Assembly: GCF_009735685.1 (NCBI RefSeq)
Contig: NZ_WHPN01000300.1
Location: forward strand, 1-52,398
Source: Streptomyces lycii
GTDB taxonomy: Bacteria; Actinomycetota; Actinomycetes; Streptomycetales; Streptomycetaceae
DNA: 52,398 nt
Direction of reading: 5' to 3'
This document shows positions 26,667 to 34,345 of this stretch, piece after piece. Below the pieces are notes generated by a model that made no database searches, was not told where the DNA came from, and saw nothing but the letters and a program-made list of their open reading frames with translations. The translations under genes were made by a program, and so were the position numbers. How positions within the stretch are numbered: the first letter of the stretch is position 1; every line of letters starts with the position of its first letter.

Positions 26667-27826
26667 CCGGCGACACCTGGGCCCTGCGGGTGCCGGAGCG
26701 GGCACGGTCCCGCGCGGTCGTCGTGGGGACCGCGAGCCACGAGCATCCGAGCGACCTGCCGCCCATGGACCAGGCCATGGCGAGCGCGGAGGCCTTCCGG
26801 GACGCGCTGGTCGGCCCGTACGGACTGTTCGACCCGGCCCTGGTGCACCGCGGCTGGGAGCCCGCGAGCCAGGAGGACGTCCTGCGGCTGATCCCCGCGG
26901 CGCCCGAGGCCCCCGGCGAGCCCCGCCTCGACCTGCTGCTCTTCTACTACGCCGGGCACGGCCTGGACGAGCAGGGCAGGCTCTGCCTGGCGCTCAGGGG
27001 ATCCCGGGACCGCGACGGGCTGCGGGAGCGCACGGCCCTGCCCGCCGAGGACGTCTTCGCCGCCATGTCCCGGTCCCGGGCCCGGCACAAGGTCGCGATC
27101 CTCGACTGCTGCTTCGCCGACCGCGCGTTCAACGCCCCCTCGGCCGCCGGCGTGCATCTGCTGACCGCGACGACCAGCCGCCAGAAGGCCCGCTTCACTC
27201 CCGGCGGCCGGCTCACCGGCTTCACCGCGGAGCTGCTGGCGCTGCTGGCGGAGGGCGTGCCCGAGGGGCCGGACCACCTCGACCTGGCCACCGTCCACCG
27301 CCGCCTGTCGGTGCTGCTGCCGACCGCCGGCGACCCGCGCCCGCTCCCCGACCAGCGGACGGTGGGCTCCAGCGGTGACCTGGCGCTGGCCCGCAATCCG
27401 GCGTTCGGCACGGCAGGGACGGTGGAGGGGCTGGCGGTGCGTTCCCGCTTCGTCCTGCGGCTGCGCCGCCTCGCGCGGCTGCGGCGGACCGACGCGGGGA
27501 CGCACCGGGAGCAGGCGGTGCGGCTGGCGGCGGGGCTGGCCGCCGACGCGGAACGCGAGTTCTCCCGTACGGACCCGGTCACCCTCGCCTACCGGCATCT
27601 GCACGGCTCGCTGACCGGCGAGGCGGGCGACGCGGACACGGCGTTCAAGCTGCTGGACGAGGTCGTGGCCGACTGGCGGGCCCACGCGCCGGACACACCC
27701 GGCCTGGCGGGCGCGGAGCGGGCCCGCGCCGAGTGGGCGGGGCGCGCCGGTTCCGGCCGGTCCGCCGACACGCCCGCAGCCCGCCCCGCCCCGAAGCCGC
27801 GCCCGGACCTCAGCGGCCGGTCCTGA
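26663..27826 (+). CDS. Caspase-fold (C14-like) protease
   Basis: I take TTG 26663, which overlaps the EACC1 stop (TTGA), giving 387 residues; GTG 26690 is an alternative. The caspase-like core opens ARSRAVVVGTASHEHPSDLP. The catalytic His is in LLLFYYAGHGLDEQG (about H99) and the catalytic Cys in VAILDCCFADRAF (about C150). The usual Gly after the Cys block is replaced by Asp (CFAD). The C-terminal third is helical and Arg-rich, with a Pro/Ala tail. There is no signal peptide, so it acts in the cytoplasm. Together with the EACC1-like gene it matches the actinobacterial caspase-effector conflict architecture. Confidence 0.85.
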   Translation: MTGDTWALRVPERARSRAVVVGTASHEHPSDLPPMDQAMASAEAFRDALVGPYGLFDPALVHRGWEPASQEDVLRLIPAAPEAPGEPRLDLLLFYYAGHGLDEQGRLCLALRGSRDRDGLRERTALPAEDVFAAMSRSRARHKVAILDCCFADRAFNAPSAAGVHLLTATTSRQKARFTPGGRLTGFTAELLALLAEGVPEGPDHLDLATVHRRLSVLLPTAGDPRPLPDQRTVGSSGDLALARNPAFGTAGTVEGLAVRSRFVLRLRRLARLRRTDAGTHREQAVRLAAGLAADAEREFSRTDPVTLAYRHLHGSLTGEAGDADTAFKLLDEVVADWRAHAPDTPGLAGAERARAEWAGRAGSGRSADTPAARPAPKPRPDLSGRS

Positions 27827-28071
27827 CACCCGTGGCACGCCTGCCGTCCGGCCGGCCCCGGGCCGACGCTGAGGCAGACCTTCCGGAGCACGACCCTCAC
27901 GGACACCTTCCGGAGGCCGGCGCGGGTGCCCTGCCGCAACCTCCGGCCGTGGGACACGGAGCCGGCCCGCGGGCGGACGGCACCGGGCCCGGGAGCGCCC
28001 CGACGGCCGGCCCGAGGGCCCCGGTGGACCGCGCCCGCCGGACGTGCCGGAACGGTCCCTAGTCTGAGCGC
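27827..28071. other. Spacer between caspase-like gene and hydrolase gene
   Basis: 245 GC-rich bases with no gene. The only signal I see is the -10-like TAGTCT close to the next start codon. Confidence 0.35.
28060..28065 (+). promoter_or_regulatory. Candidate -10 for a leaderless hydrolase transcript
   Basis: TAGTCT ends six bases before the ATG at 28072, and no Shine-Dalgarno sequence lies between. This geometry is typical of leaderless Streptomyces mRNAs. No clear -35 is seen. Confidence 0.45.
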
Positions 28072-28824
28072 ATGGAATCCGAGAACGTCACCATCCAGAC
28101 CCAGGACGGCCCCTGCGACGCCTTCGCGGCGTACCCGGAAACGGACGGCACGTATCCCGCCGTGCTGCTGTTCATGGACGCGTTCGGCGTGCGCCCCGTG
28201 CTGCGGGACATGGCCCGCAGGCTCGCCGCCGAGGGCTACTACGTGCTGGTGCCGAACCTCTTCCACCGCAACGGCCCGGCGCCGGTCGTCGAGCTGCCGG
28301 ACCTCGGCGTGCCGGAGGCCCGGGAGGCGTTCTTCCGGGAGGCCGGCCCGCTCATGCGGGCGCTGACCCCGGAGCTGGCGATGCGCGACGCCGACCGGTA
28401 CCTCGCCTTTCTCGCCTCCAGGCCGCAGGTGGCCCCGGGCCCCGCGGGCACGGTCGGCTACTGCATGGGCGGGGCGCTCGCGGTGCGCACGGCTGCCCGC
28501 CACCCCGAGCGGATCGCGGCCGCCGCGAGCTTCCACGGCGGGCACCTCGTCACGGAGGAGGCGGACAGCCCGCACCGGCTGCTCGGCCAGGTGGACGCGG
28601 AGCTGTACTTCGGCCACGCCGACCAGGACCACGCGATGGACGCCCGGCACATCGCCCGGCTGGAGGAGGCGCTCGACGCGGACGGCGTGACGTACCACTC
28701 CGAGGTGTACGACGGCGCGGCGCACGGCTTCACCATGGCGGACACCCCGGTGTTCGACGCGGCGGCGCTGGACCGGCACTGGGAGCGGCTGCTGGACCTG
28801 TTCGCCCGGACGCTGCGGGGCTGA
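28072..28824 (+). CDS. Dienelactone hydrolase family protein
   Basis: A 250-residue alpha/beta hydrolase opening MESENVTIQTQDGPCDAFAA. The nucleophile motif GYCMGG is at 129-134 with Cys131, as in dienelactone hydrolases rather than Ser esterases. The acid is probably Asp184 (YFGHADQD) and the base His218 (GAAHGF). Length fits the family. It is probably cytoplasmic and acts on an ester or lactone; the substrate is not determinable. The stop codon lies inside the first unit of a downstream repeat array. Confidence 0.9.
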   Translation: MESENVTIQTQDGPCDAFAAYPETDGTYPAVLLFMDAFGVRPVLRDMARRLAAEGYYVLVPNLFHRNGPAPVVELPDLGVPEAREAFFREAGPLMRALTPELAMRDADRYLAFLASRPQVAPGPAGTVGYCMGGALAVRTAARHPERIAAAASFHGGHLVTEEADSPHRLLGQVDAELYFGHADQDHAMDARHIARLEEALDADGVTYHSEVYDGAAHGFTMADTPVFDAAALDRHWERLLDLFARTLRG

Positions 28825-29070
28825 GCGGTCCCGGGCCCGCGGCCCCGGTGTTGCGGGGGCTGGGCGGTCCCGGGCCCGCCCGCAGCGCACCGTCGCGGGG
28901 CTTGAGCGGACCCGGACCCGCGGCCGGGACGTCGTGGGGGGGCGAACTAACCCGGGTCCGGGTCGCAGCCGGGACGTCGCTGGGGCCGGGCGAACCCCTG
29001 TCGCAGCCGGGACGGTCCCCGGCTGAGGCTGGACGAGCCCGGGCGCAGCCGGGACGGTCCACCGCTGAGC
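28816..29070. repeat. About 40-bp degenerate tandem repeat after hydrolase gene
   Basis: Units start near 28816, 28853, 28895, 28937, 28981 and 29019. Common pieces are GCGGGGCTGAGCGGTCCCGG and CGCAGCCGGGACG. The first unit includes the hydrolase stop codon and the array fills the spacer to panD. It does not look coding in any frame. Confidence 0.65.
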
Positions 29071-29119
29071 GGCCCGGGTGCCGCCGACCCCCGGCCCCGG
29101 AAGCCCCGCGCCGAGGCGC

Positions 29120-29551
29120 TCAGCCGGCCCGGGTCCCCGCCACGGCCTGTGGGCTCCGCCGTGTTTCGCCGCCCGGCACCGGCTCCGAGGCGTCGGAACC
29201 GAGCGCCACGATCCGGTTCGCACCGTCGACATGCACCACACGAGGCTCGAACGTCCGCGCCTCGGCGTCCTCCATCTGCCCGTAACTGATGAGGATGACC
29301 AGATCACCGGGGTGCACCAGATGCGCGGCGGCGCCGTTGATACCGATCACGCCGGAGCCCCGCTCGCCCTCGATGACGTACGTCTCCAGCCGGGCACCGT
29401 TGGTGATGTCGACGATGTGGACCAGCTCACCGGGCAGCAGGTCGGCGGCGTCCAGCAGCTCGGCGTCGATGGTGACGGAGCCGACGTAGTGCAGGTCGGC
29501 CTGGGTCACGGTGGCCCGGTGGATCTTGGACTTGAACATGGTACGAAGCAT
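29120..29551 (-). CDS. panD: Aspartate 1-decarboxylase proenzyme
   Basis: It makes beta-alanine for pantothenate and CoA. ATG 29551 gives [20 protein letters not shown], 143 residues, with GGGAG upstream; a longer open frame is repeat-derived. The self-cleavage site is HYVGSVTID (Gly24-Ser25), where Ser becomes the pyruvoyl group. The core [20 protein letters not shown] is intact. The last 25 or so residues ([20 protein letters not shown]) extend beyond the core. It has its own promoter at 29613-29641 and is not next to panC. Confidence 0.96.
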   Translation of the reverse strand: MLRTMFKSKIHRATVTQADLHYVGSVTIDAELLDAADLLPGELVHIVDITNGARLETYVIEGERGSGVIGINGAAAHLVHPGDLVILISYGQMEDAEARTFEPRVVHVDGANRIVALGSDASEPVPGGETRRSPQAVAGTRAG

Positions 29552-29612
29552 GGAGAAACTCCCGGATTGTCTGCTCCCTGCCCGCGTTCCGCAGGTCAAG
29601 GGCGGTCTTCGG

Positions 29613-29641
29613 AGCGTACAACGACCGGCGTGTCCGGTCAG
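29613..29641 (-). promoter_or_regulatory. Probable panD promoter
   Basis: On the minus strand CTGACC (29636-29641), 17 bases, TACGCT (29613-29618). The -10 is identical to that of the rpsL promoter and the -35 differs from it at one base. The start of transcription would be about 55 bases before the ATG. Confidence 0.6.
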
Positions 29642-29651
29642 CTTCCCGAGG

Positions 29652-29820
29652 TGAGCTGTCCGTCTCCTCGACCTCCCGAGTGTCCGTCTCCTCGGCCCTC
29701 TCGGGCGCCCGCTCCTCGGCCTCCCCGGGCGTCCGCCTCCTCGGCTTCCTCGGATATCCGTCTCCTCGGCTTCCCCGGGTGTCCATCTCCTCGGCTTCCC
29801 CGGGCGTCCGTCCTCGACGA
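29652..29820. repeat. 24-25-bp tandem repeat upstream of panD promoter
   Basis: CTCCTCGG (or CTCCTCGA) recurs at 29664, 29688, 29712, 29737, 29762 and 29787, with a partial copy near 29810. The spacing is 24 then 25 bases. The fuller unit has CTCCTCGGCTTCCCCGGG. The array fills the gap between the panD promoter and the end of the SDR gene. Confidence 0.85.
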
Positions 29821-29829
29821 ACGACACGA

Positions 29830-30657
29830 CTACGCCGCCGGAGCGGCGAGGGCGGCCTCGGAGGTGGCCCAGAGTCGCGCCGCGTTGTCCGCGTTGAAGA
29901 GGCGGGGGTCCGGCCGGATGGGGCTGTCCGGGCCGTAGAGGGCACCGTTGGCCAGCTCGTCGGCCGGTGCCGTGGCGAGCCTCACCATGCGGCGCGCCGA
30001 CTTCTCCGGGCTGATCAGGAACGGCGCGTAGCGGAAGACGAAGCGCAGCGCCGTGTCGCGGCCGATGTCGGTCCGGACCACGCCGGGGTGCAGGCTGAGG
30101 CTCAGGATGTCGGGCCAGCGCTGCGCCGCCTCCATCGCGAAGAGCACGTTGGCCGCCTTGGATGCCTGGTAGGCGGCGATGCCCTGGTAACGCTGCTCGT
30201 CGCGGTCCAACCGATCCGGATCGAGCCGCGCATTGCGGGCGGGGCGCACCGAGGTGTTCACGATCCGGCCCCCGCGCAGCCTTTCCCGCAGCAGCTTGCT
30301 GAGGAGGAAGGGGCCGAGGTGGTTGGCCTGGATGGTGGCTTCGTGGCCGTCCACGGTGCGCCGGTGGGACATGGCGACCATGCCGGCGTTGTTCGCCAGC
30401 ACGTCGATCGCCGGGTACGTGGACAGCAGGTGGTTCGCGAGTGCCCGTATGTCGGCCAGCCGTTCGAAGTCGGCCTGGAAGTGGCCCGGTTCGGTCTCGT
30501 GACCGGCTGCCCGGACCCGGTCGACGGCGACCGCCAGACGGCGCTCGTCCCGGCCCACGAGGACGACCCGGTCACCCCGGGCGGCGAACTGTTCCGCGGC
30601 GGCGAGCCCGATACCCGAGCTCGCACCGGTGATCACGATCGTGCGTGGTTCCGTCAT
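29830..30657 (-). CDS. Short-chain dehydrogenase/reductase
   Basis: A 275-residue NAD(P)-dependent oxidoreductase starting at ATG 30657 with GGGAGGA upstream. The cofactor motif TGASSGIG is at 10-17, NNAG at 89-92, and the catalytic YQASK (Tyr163, Lys167) follows NTSVRPARN, which supplies the Ser. The catalytic-Ser region and overall length resemble retinol-dehydrogenase-like or WWOX-like SDRs. The substrate is unknown. Confidence 0.92.
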   Translation of the reverse strand: MTEPRTIVITGASSGIGLAAAEQFAARGDRVVLVGRDERRLAVAVDRVRAAGHETEPGHFQADFERLADIRALANHLLSTYPAIDVLANNAGMVAMSHRRTVDGHEATIQANHLGPFLLSKLLRERLRGGRIVNTSVRPARNARLDPDRLDRDEQRYQGIAAYQASKAANVLFAMEAAQRWPDILSLSLHPGVVRTDIGRDTALRFVFRYAPFLISPEKSARRMVRLATAPADELANGALYGPDSPIRPDPRLFNADNAARLWATSEAALAAPAA

Positions 30658-30863
30658 GCCGGATGTCCTCCCAGATTCCGGGCCCTTATTGCGACACGAC
30701 GTGAAGCGGGCGCCGCCGGTTCATCCGGATCGGGAACCCGGACGCGGCCCCCGCGAACCCTTCCGGCCCGCGAGCGCTCCCACCCGTGGGACTCGCCGCA
30801 AGCGGGGCCCGCGGACATGCCCGCTCGGGCCACCGGTCCGTCGGGTTCATGCAGCTCGCTCGG

Positions 30864-31050
30864 GTCCATTCGGCCCGCTCCGGCCACCCGACCCGCTCGG
30901 GACCACCCGACCCGCTCGGGACCACCCGACCTGCTCGGGTCACCCGGCCCGCTCCGGCCACCCGCCCCGATCCGGCCACCCGACCCACTCGGGACCACCC
31001 GACCCGGTCCGGCCACCCGACCCACTCGGGACCACCCGGCCCGTCGGGGC
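30864..31050. repeat. 18-19-bp tandem repeat, about ten copies
   Basis: The unit is close to CCACCCGACCCGCTCGGGA, alternating with a CTCCGG-ending variant. Each copy contains a short inverted repeat (CCCGA...TCGGG), so single-stranded copies could fold. Confidence 0.85.
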
Positions 31051-31173
31051 GACCGCATCGAACCACGGCCCTGCACGGAGGCCCTGGTGGCAATCGGGCC
31101 GTGGTTCCCGGACGCCGGGAGAGCCGGGGCCCGCCCAGGGGACGGTCGGCCGAGTCGGACCCTCCGCCCCGCA

Positions 31174-31291
31174 CCCTGTCGTGCGGGATGCTCCCGCACC
31201 CGCTGTCGTGCGGGACTCCTCCCGCACTCTGTCCTGGGGACTCCTCCCGCCCCCTGTCGTACGGGGCTGCTCCCCCCGTCGTGCGGGACTG
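31174..31291. repeat. About 26-bp tandem repeat, five copies
   Basis: Units share CTGTCGTGCGGGACTCCTCC with substitutions. Each unit holds a GCGGGA/TCCCGC dyad. It ends about 50 bases before the fprB-like stop codon. Confidence 0.8.
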
Positions 31292-31338
31292 CGATCGCGG
31301 CCGGTAAGGAGACGAGAAGGGAGGAAGGGACGCGGGGT

Positions 31339-33060
31339 TCAGCGGCGCCGGCGTCGCACCAGGCGGCGGAACGCCTTCGCTCCGCCGGCCGGAGCGGGCA
31401 GCGCGCCCGCGACCGCGTCGGCGAGCAGCGTGCCGACCGTCTCGGCCGCGCACGTGCGGTTCGCTCCGATGCCGCCGGAGGGGCCGCGCTTGATCCAGCC
31501 CACGACGTACGTCCCGGGGCTGCCGGACACCCGGCCGTGCTCGTGCGGGACGGTCCCGGTCTCCTCGTCGAACGGCAGCCCCGCCGGGGGCACCCCGCGG
31601 TGGCCGACCGCCCGCAGCGCCAGACCGGCCGGGATCTCCTGCTCACCGGCGGCGCCGGTGGCCCGCACCGCGCGCACGGTCTCGTCTCCGCGGACCTCGA
31701 CGGGCGAGGAGTGGAAGCGGAACACGATGCGCCGCCGTCCCTCCGCCCCGGGGTCGAGCGACCAGTCGACCGCCTCGCGCGCCACGCCGCGCAGCAGTTC
31801 CGCCTTGTCGCCGGGCCCGGCGGCGTCGATCGCGGCCCCGGTGCGCGGATCGTGGTCGTCCACCATCAGGTCCACGCCGGGGAGGTGCTTCAGGGCGAGC
31901 AGTTCGGACCGGGTGTACGCCGCGTGTTCCGCACCCCGGCGCCCGAGCAGCACCACCTCGCGCACCTTGCTCCGGCGCAGCTCTTCGAGGGCGTGGCCGG
32001 CGATCTCCGTACCGGCCAGCGCCTCCGGGTCGGAGACCAGGATCCGGGCGACGTCGAGGGCGACATTGCCGTTCCCGACCACGACCACACGCCCGGCCGA
32101 GAGGTCGACGGCGTCCGGGGCGACCTCGGGGTGCCCGTTGTACCAGGCGACGAAGAGAGTCGCGGAGAGGCTGCCCGCCAGGTCCTCCCCCGGTATCCCG
32201 AGCCGCCGGTCCGCGGCGGCGCCCACGGCGTAGATCACCGCGTCGTGGTGGGCGGCCAGTTCCTCCGCCGTGACGTCCTTGCCCACGTCGAGACCGAGGT
32301 GCATGCGCACACGGGGGTGGGTGTGGAAGCGCGCGAACGTGTCGCCGATCCCCTTGGTCGCCGGATGATCCGGCGCCACGCCGTACCGGATGAGCCCGCC
32401 GGCGACCGGGAGCCGGTCGACGAGGGTCACCTCGGACCGGGTGTGGAGCAGCAGGTCCTCGGCGGCGTACATGCCGGCCGGCCCGGTGCCGACGACCGCG
32501 ACCCGGATCGGCCGGAAGTCCGACGGCAGGACACGGTCGAAGGTCGGTCCGCTCCAGGGGTGGAGGTTCGGGCGGGGGTCCGGGTCGGCTGTTCGCGACA
32601 CCGCCGTCGTCCCCGCCGACCCCGCCGGAGTGTCCACCGCGGTCTCCGCCGGGGCTCCGACCGGGGTCTCCGCCGGGGTCTCCGCCGGGGAGCCCGCCGT
32701 GACTCCCGCCGGGGACCCCTTCAAGGCCCCCGCCGGGCCGCCCTCCGTCCGGATTCCCGCCGGGTCGCCCGCCCCGGGCGCGGGCCCGTCCCCGGGCGCC
32801 GTCACGGCGTGCCCGAAGTGGGCCGCGTTGATGTCGGCGTACTCCCGTCGGCCGCCGGTCAGGCTGTCGACCGGGAAGATCGCGTCCACCGGGCAGGCGT
32901 CGGCGCAGGCACCGCAGTCGATGCACGTCTTCGGGTCGATGTACAGCATCTCCGTGCTGCCGAAGGCCCGCTCCTCGGGCGTCGGGTGGATGCAGTTGAC
33001 CGGGCAGACGGCCACGCAGGTGGCGTCCGTACAGCAGGTCTGGGTGATCGCGTAGGCCAT
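31339..33060 (-). CDS. Ferredoxin / ferredoxin-NADP reductase fusion (FprB-like)
   Basis: It passes electrons from NADPH through FAD and Fe-S clusters to a redox partner. ATG 33060 gives 573 residues. The N-terminal ferredoxin domain has C15-x3-C19-P and C46-x2-C49-x2-C52-x3-C56-P. A low-complexity linker (about 90-165) contains GSPAG and AETP repeats. The adrenodoxin-reductase-type domain starts at VAVVGTGPAGMYAAEDLL (FAD) with VVVGNGNVALDVARIL for NADP. The layout and length match mycobacterial FprB. It lies 23 bases after the AurF-like gene and is its likely reductant. Confidence 0.92.
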   Translation of the reverse strand: MAYAITQTCCTDATCVAVCPVNCIHPTPEERAFGSTEMLYIDPKTCIDCGACADACPVDAIFPVDSLTGGRREYADINAAHFGHAVTAPGDGPAPGAGDPAGIRTEGGPAGALKGSPAGVTAGSPAETPAETPVGAPAETAVDTPAGSAGTTAVSRTADPDPRPNLHPWSGPTFDRVLPSDFRPIRVAVVGTGPAGMYAAEDLLLHTRSEVTLVDRLPVAGGLIRYGVAPDHPATKGIGDTFARFHTHPRVRMHLGLDVGKDVTAEELAAHHDAVIYAVGAAADRRLGIPGEDLAGSLSATLFVAWYNGHPEVAPDAVDLSAGRVVVVGNGNVALDVARILVSDPEALAGTEIAGHALEELRRSKVREVVLLGRRGAEHAAYTRSELLALKHLPGVDLMVDDHDPRTGAAIDAAGPGDKAELLRGVAREAVDWSLDPGAEGRRRIVFRFHSSPVEVRGDETVRAVRATGAAGEQEIPAGLALRAVGHRGVPPAGLPFDEETGTVPHEHGRVSGSPGTYVVGWIKRGPSGGIGANRTCAAETVGTLLADAVAGALPAPAGGAKAFRRLVRRRRR

Positions 33061-33083
33061 GTCGTCCGCTCGCCAGGAGGTCG

Positions 33084-33998
33084 TCAGATCAGGTGGGCGC
33101 GCTTGTAGAAGAACAGCGCGGGCCTGGTGAGCAGCCCCACCGAGGCCAGGAAGTCCATCAGCCCGGAGCAGCTCGACCGCATCATCGACTTGTGGTGCTC
33201 GTTGGCCTTGGCCTCGCGGACGGCGCGCTCCTCGTCCAGGCCCGCGTTCGCGTAGACCTTCTTGTTCACCATGCTGGTGACGATGACGTAGGCCGCCACG
33301 GCGATCAGGAGGGAGTGGATCTGGCGACGCACGCGTCCGGCGCGCGCGAGGTGTTTGCGCGTCTCGTCGCGGGCGAACTTCATGTGCCGGGATTCCTCGA
33401 CGACGTGGATGTTGTTGATGGTGCGGACGAAGGGCACCACCCGTTCGTCGCGCATCCAGTCCCGCTGCATGACGTCGAGGACCTCCTCGGCGACCAGGAT
33501 CGCCGCGTAGGCCGCTTCGCCGAACGCCGTGGTCTTGAAGAGCCGGCCCAACTCGACCGCGACCCGGTGGGGCCGGTAGGCGGGCGCCCCGAGCTTCTTG
33601 GCTCCGCGCGCGAACATGATCGAGTGACGGCACTCGTCGGCGATCTCGGTAAGCGCCCACTGGAAGGTGTCGTCCGTCGGGTCCTTGGCGTAGATGTCCC
33701 GCAGCACCATCTGCTGCAGGATCATCTCGAACCAGATCCCGGTGCTGGCCACCGAGGCGGCCTCCTGCCGCGTCAGCGCCTTGCGCTGCGCGTCGGTCAG
33801 CTCGTTCCAGTACGCCGTGCCGTAGAGGGTGCTCCACTCGGGGCTGGCGCCGTGGAAGTTCTCGTCGAGCGGGGTCTCCCAGTCGACCTCGGTGAGGGGG
33901 TCGTACGAGAGCTGCGCGGAGGATTCGAGCAGCCGCCGGGCGACGTCGTCCTCGGGGGTGCTGGTCCTGCTCTGCGGTCGGGAGATGCCGATGGCCAT
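33084..33998 (-). CDS. AurF-like diiron oxygenase
   Basis: A 304-residue helical protein from ATG 33998 with GAGGAG upstream. Diiron ligand motifs are visible: Glu91 (GIWFEMIL), E122-x2-H125 (ADECRHS), Glu171/172 (LVAEEVLD) and E202-x2-H205 (VEESRHMKFA). They match the AurF N-oxygenase/diiron oxygenase family, which oxidises amines or hydroxylates substrates using external electrons. The FprB-like gene directly downstream can supply them. A dyad operator lies 47-67 bases upstream. The substrate is unknown. Confidence 0.88.
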   Translation of the reverse strand: MAIGISRPQSRTSTPEDDVARRLLESSAQLSYDPLTEVDWETPLDENFHGASPEWSTLYGTAYWNELTDAQRKALTRQEAASVASTGIWFEMILQQMVLRDIYAKDPTDDTFQWALTEIADECRHSIMFARGAKKLGAPAYRPHRVAVELGRLFKTTAFGEAAYAAILVAEEVLDVMQRDWMRDERVVPFVRTINNIHVVEESRHMKFARDETRKHLARAGRVRRQIHSLLIAVAAYVIVTSMVNKKVYANAGLDEERAVREAKANEHHKSMMRSSCSGLMDFLASVGLLTRPALFFYKRAHLI

Positions 33999-34345
33999 TG
34001 CTGGGACTCCTCGAGTCGGGTCCGGGAAGCGCCTCACCTCGACGGCTATTACTTGCGGTAACAGCGCCTTGTTGACGAAGCTTATAGCAAGAGCCGTCGT
34101 CTGCCCACCCTTCCCAGGACCACCCCTTTCCGGGCGTCGGCCGGCGCGGGGACGGTCAGCGGGGCCGCGCGCCCCCACCGGTGGCCTCCGGAGGCCCGCG
34201 CTTACGGATGCGCGCACGGCGGGGTGCGTGCGGGCAGGCGTGATCCCCCGGCGTACCGGCCAGGTGCGGCCGGTCCGCCGGGTTCGTCAGGTCCGCAGGA
34301 TCCGTCGGCTTCACCGACGTCGCCGGGCCCGCCAGGGCCGTCGGC
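33999..34345. other. Control region of the AurF-like gene
   Basis: 347 bases between the Uma2-like stop and the AurF-like start. It holds the 34045-34065 dyad. The rest, toward 34345, is GC-rich with no gene or clear signal. Confidence 0.4.
34045..34065 (-). promoter_or_regulatory. Candidate TetR-type operator
   Basis: Half-sites GCTATTAC and GTAACAGC, inverted around five bases, agree at 7 of 8 positions. The inner TTAC...GTAA resembles TetR-family operators. A weak promoter (TCAACA, 18 bases, TAATAG) overlaps it on the minus strand, so binding would repress. No regulator gene is adjacent. Confidence 0.5.

Larger units (their letters stand above)
30658..31338. other. 681-base non-coding region with two minisatellites
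   Basis: It contains the SDR promoter side, an 18-19-bp array and a 26-bp array. Open frames cross it on both strands but their products are Gly/Arg/Pro repeats with no family resemblance. I see no credible gene. Confidence 0.55.

Noticed and set aside
24495..26705. A 736-codon minus-strand frame over the EACC1-caspase genes
   Set aside because: It is antisense to genes with clear domain motifs, overlaps and ribosome binding sites on the plus strand.
23789..27826. Insertion by a transposon or integrative element
   Set aside because: I found no transposase, integrase, terminal inverted repeats or target duplications flanking the conflict-type genes, and the base composition matches the neighbours.
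30864..31291. Possible CRISPR array
   Set aside because: The units are contiguous imperfect tandem repeats without unique spacers, and no cas genes are present.
30654..31646. Minus-strand open frames of 250-330 codons over the 681-base gap
   Set aside because: They encode only Gly/Arg/Val repeats generated by the minisatellites, change composition with each array and have no convincing start.
29680..33108. A 1142-codon plus-strand open frame across panD upstream repeats, the SDR gene and the reductase gene
   Set aside because: It is antisense to recognisable genes and crosses three unrelated repeat arrays; its product is low-complexity Arg/Pro/Gly.
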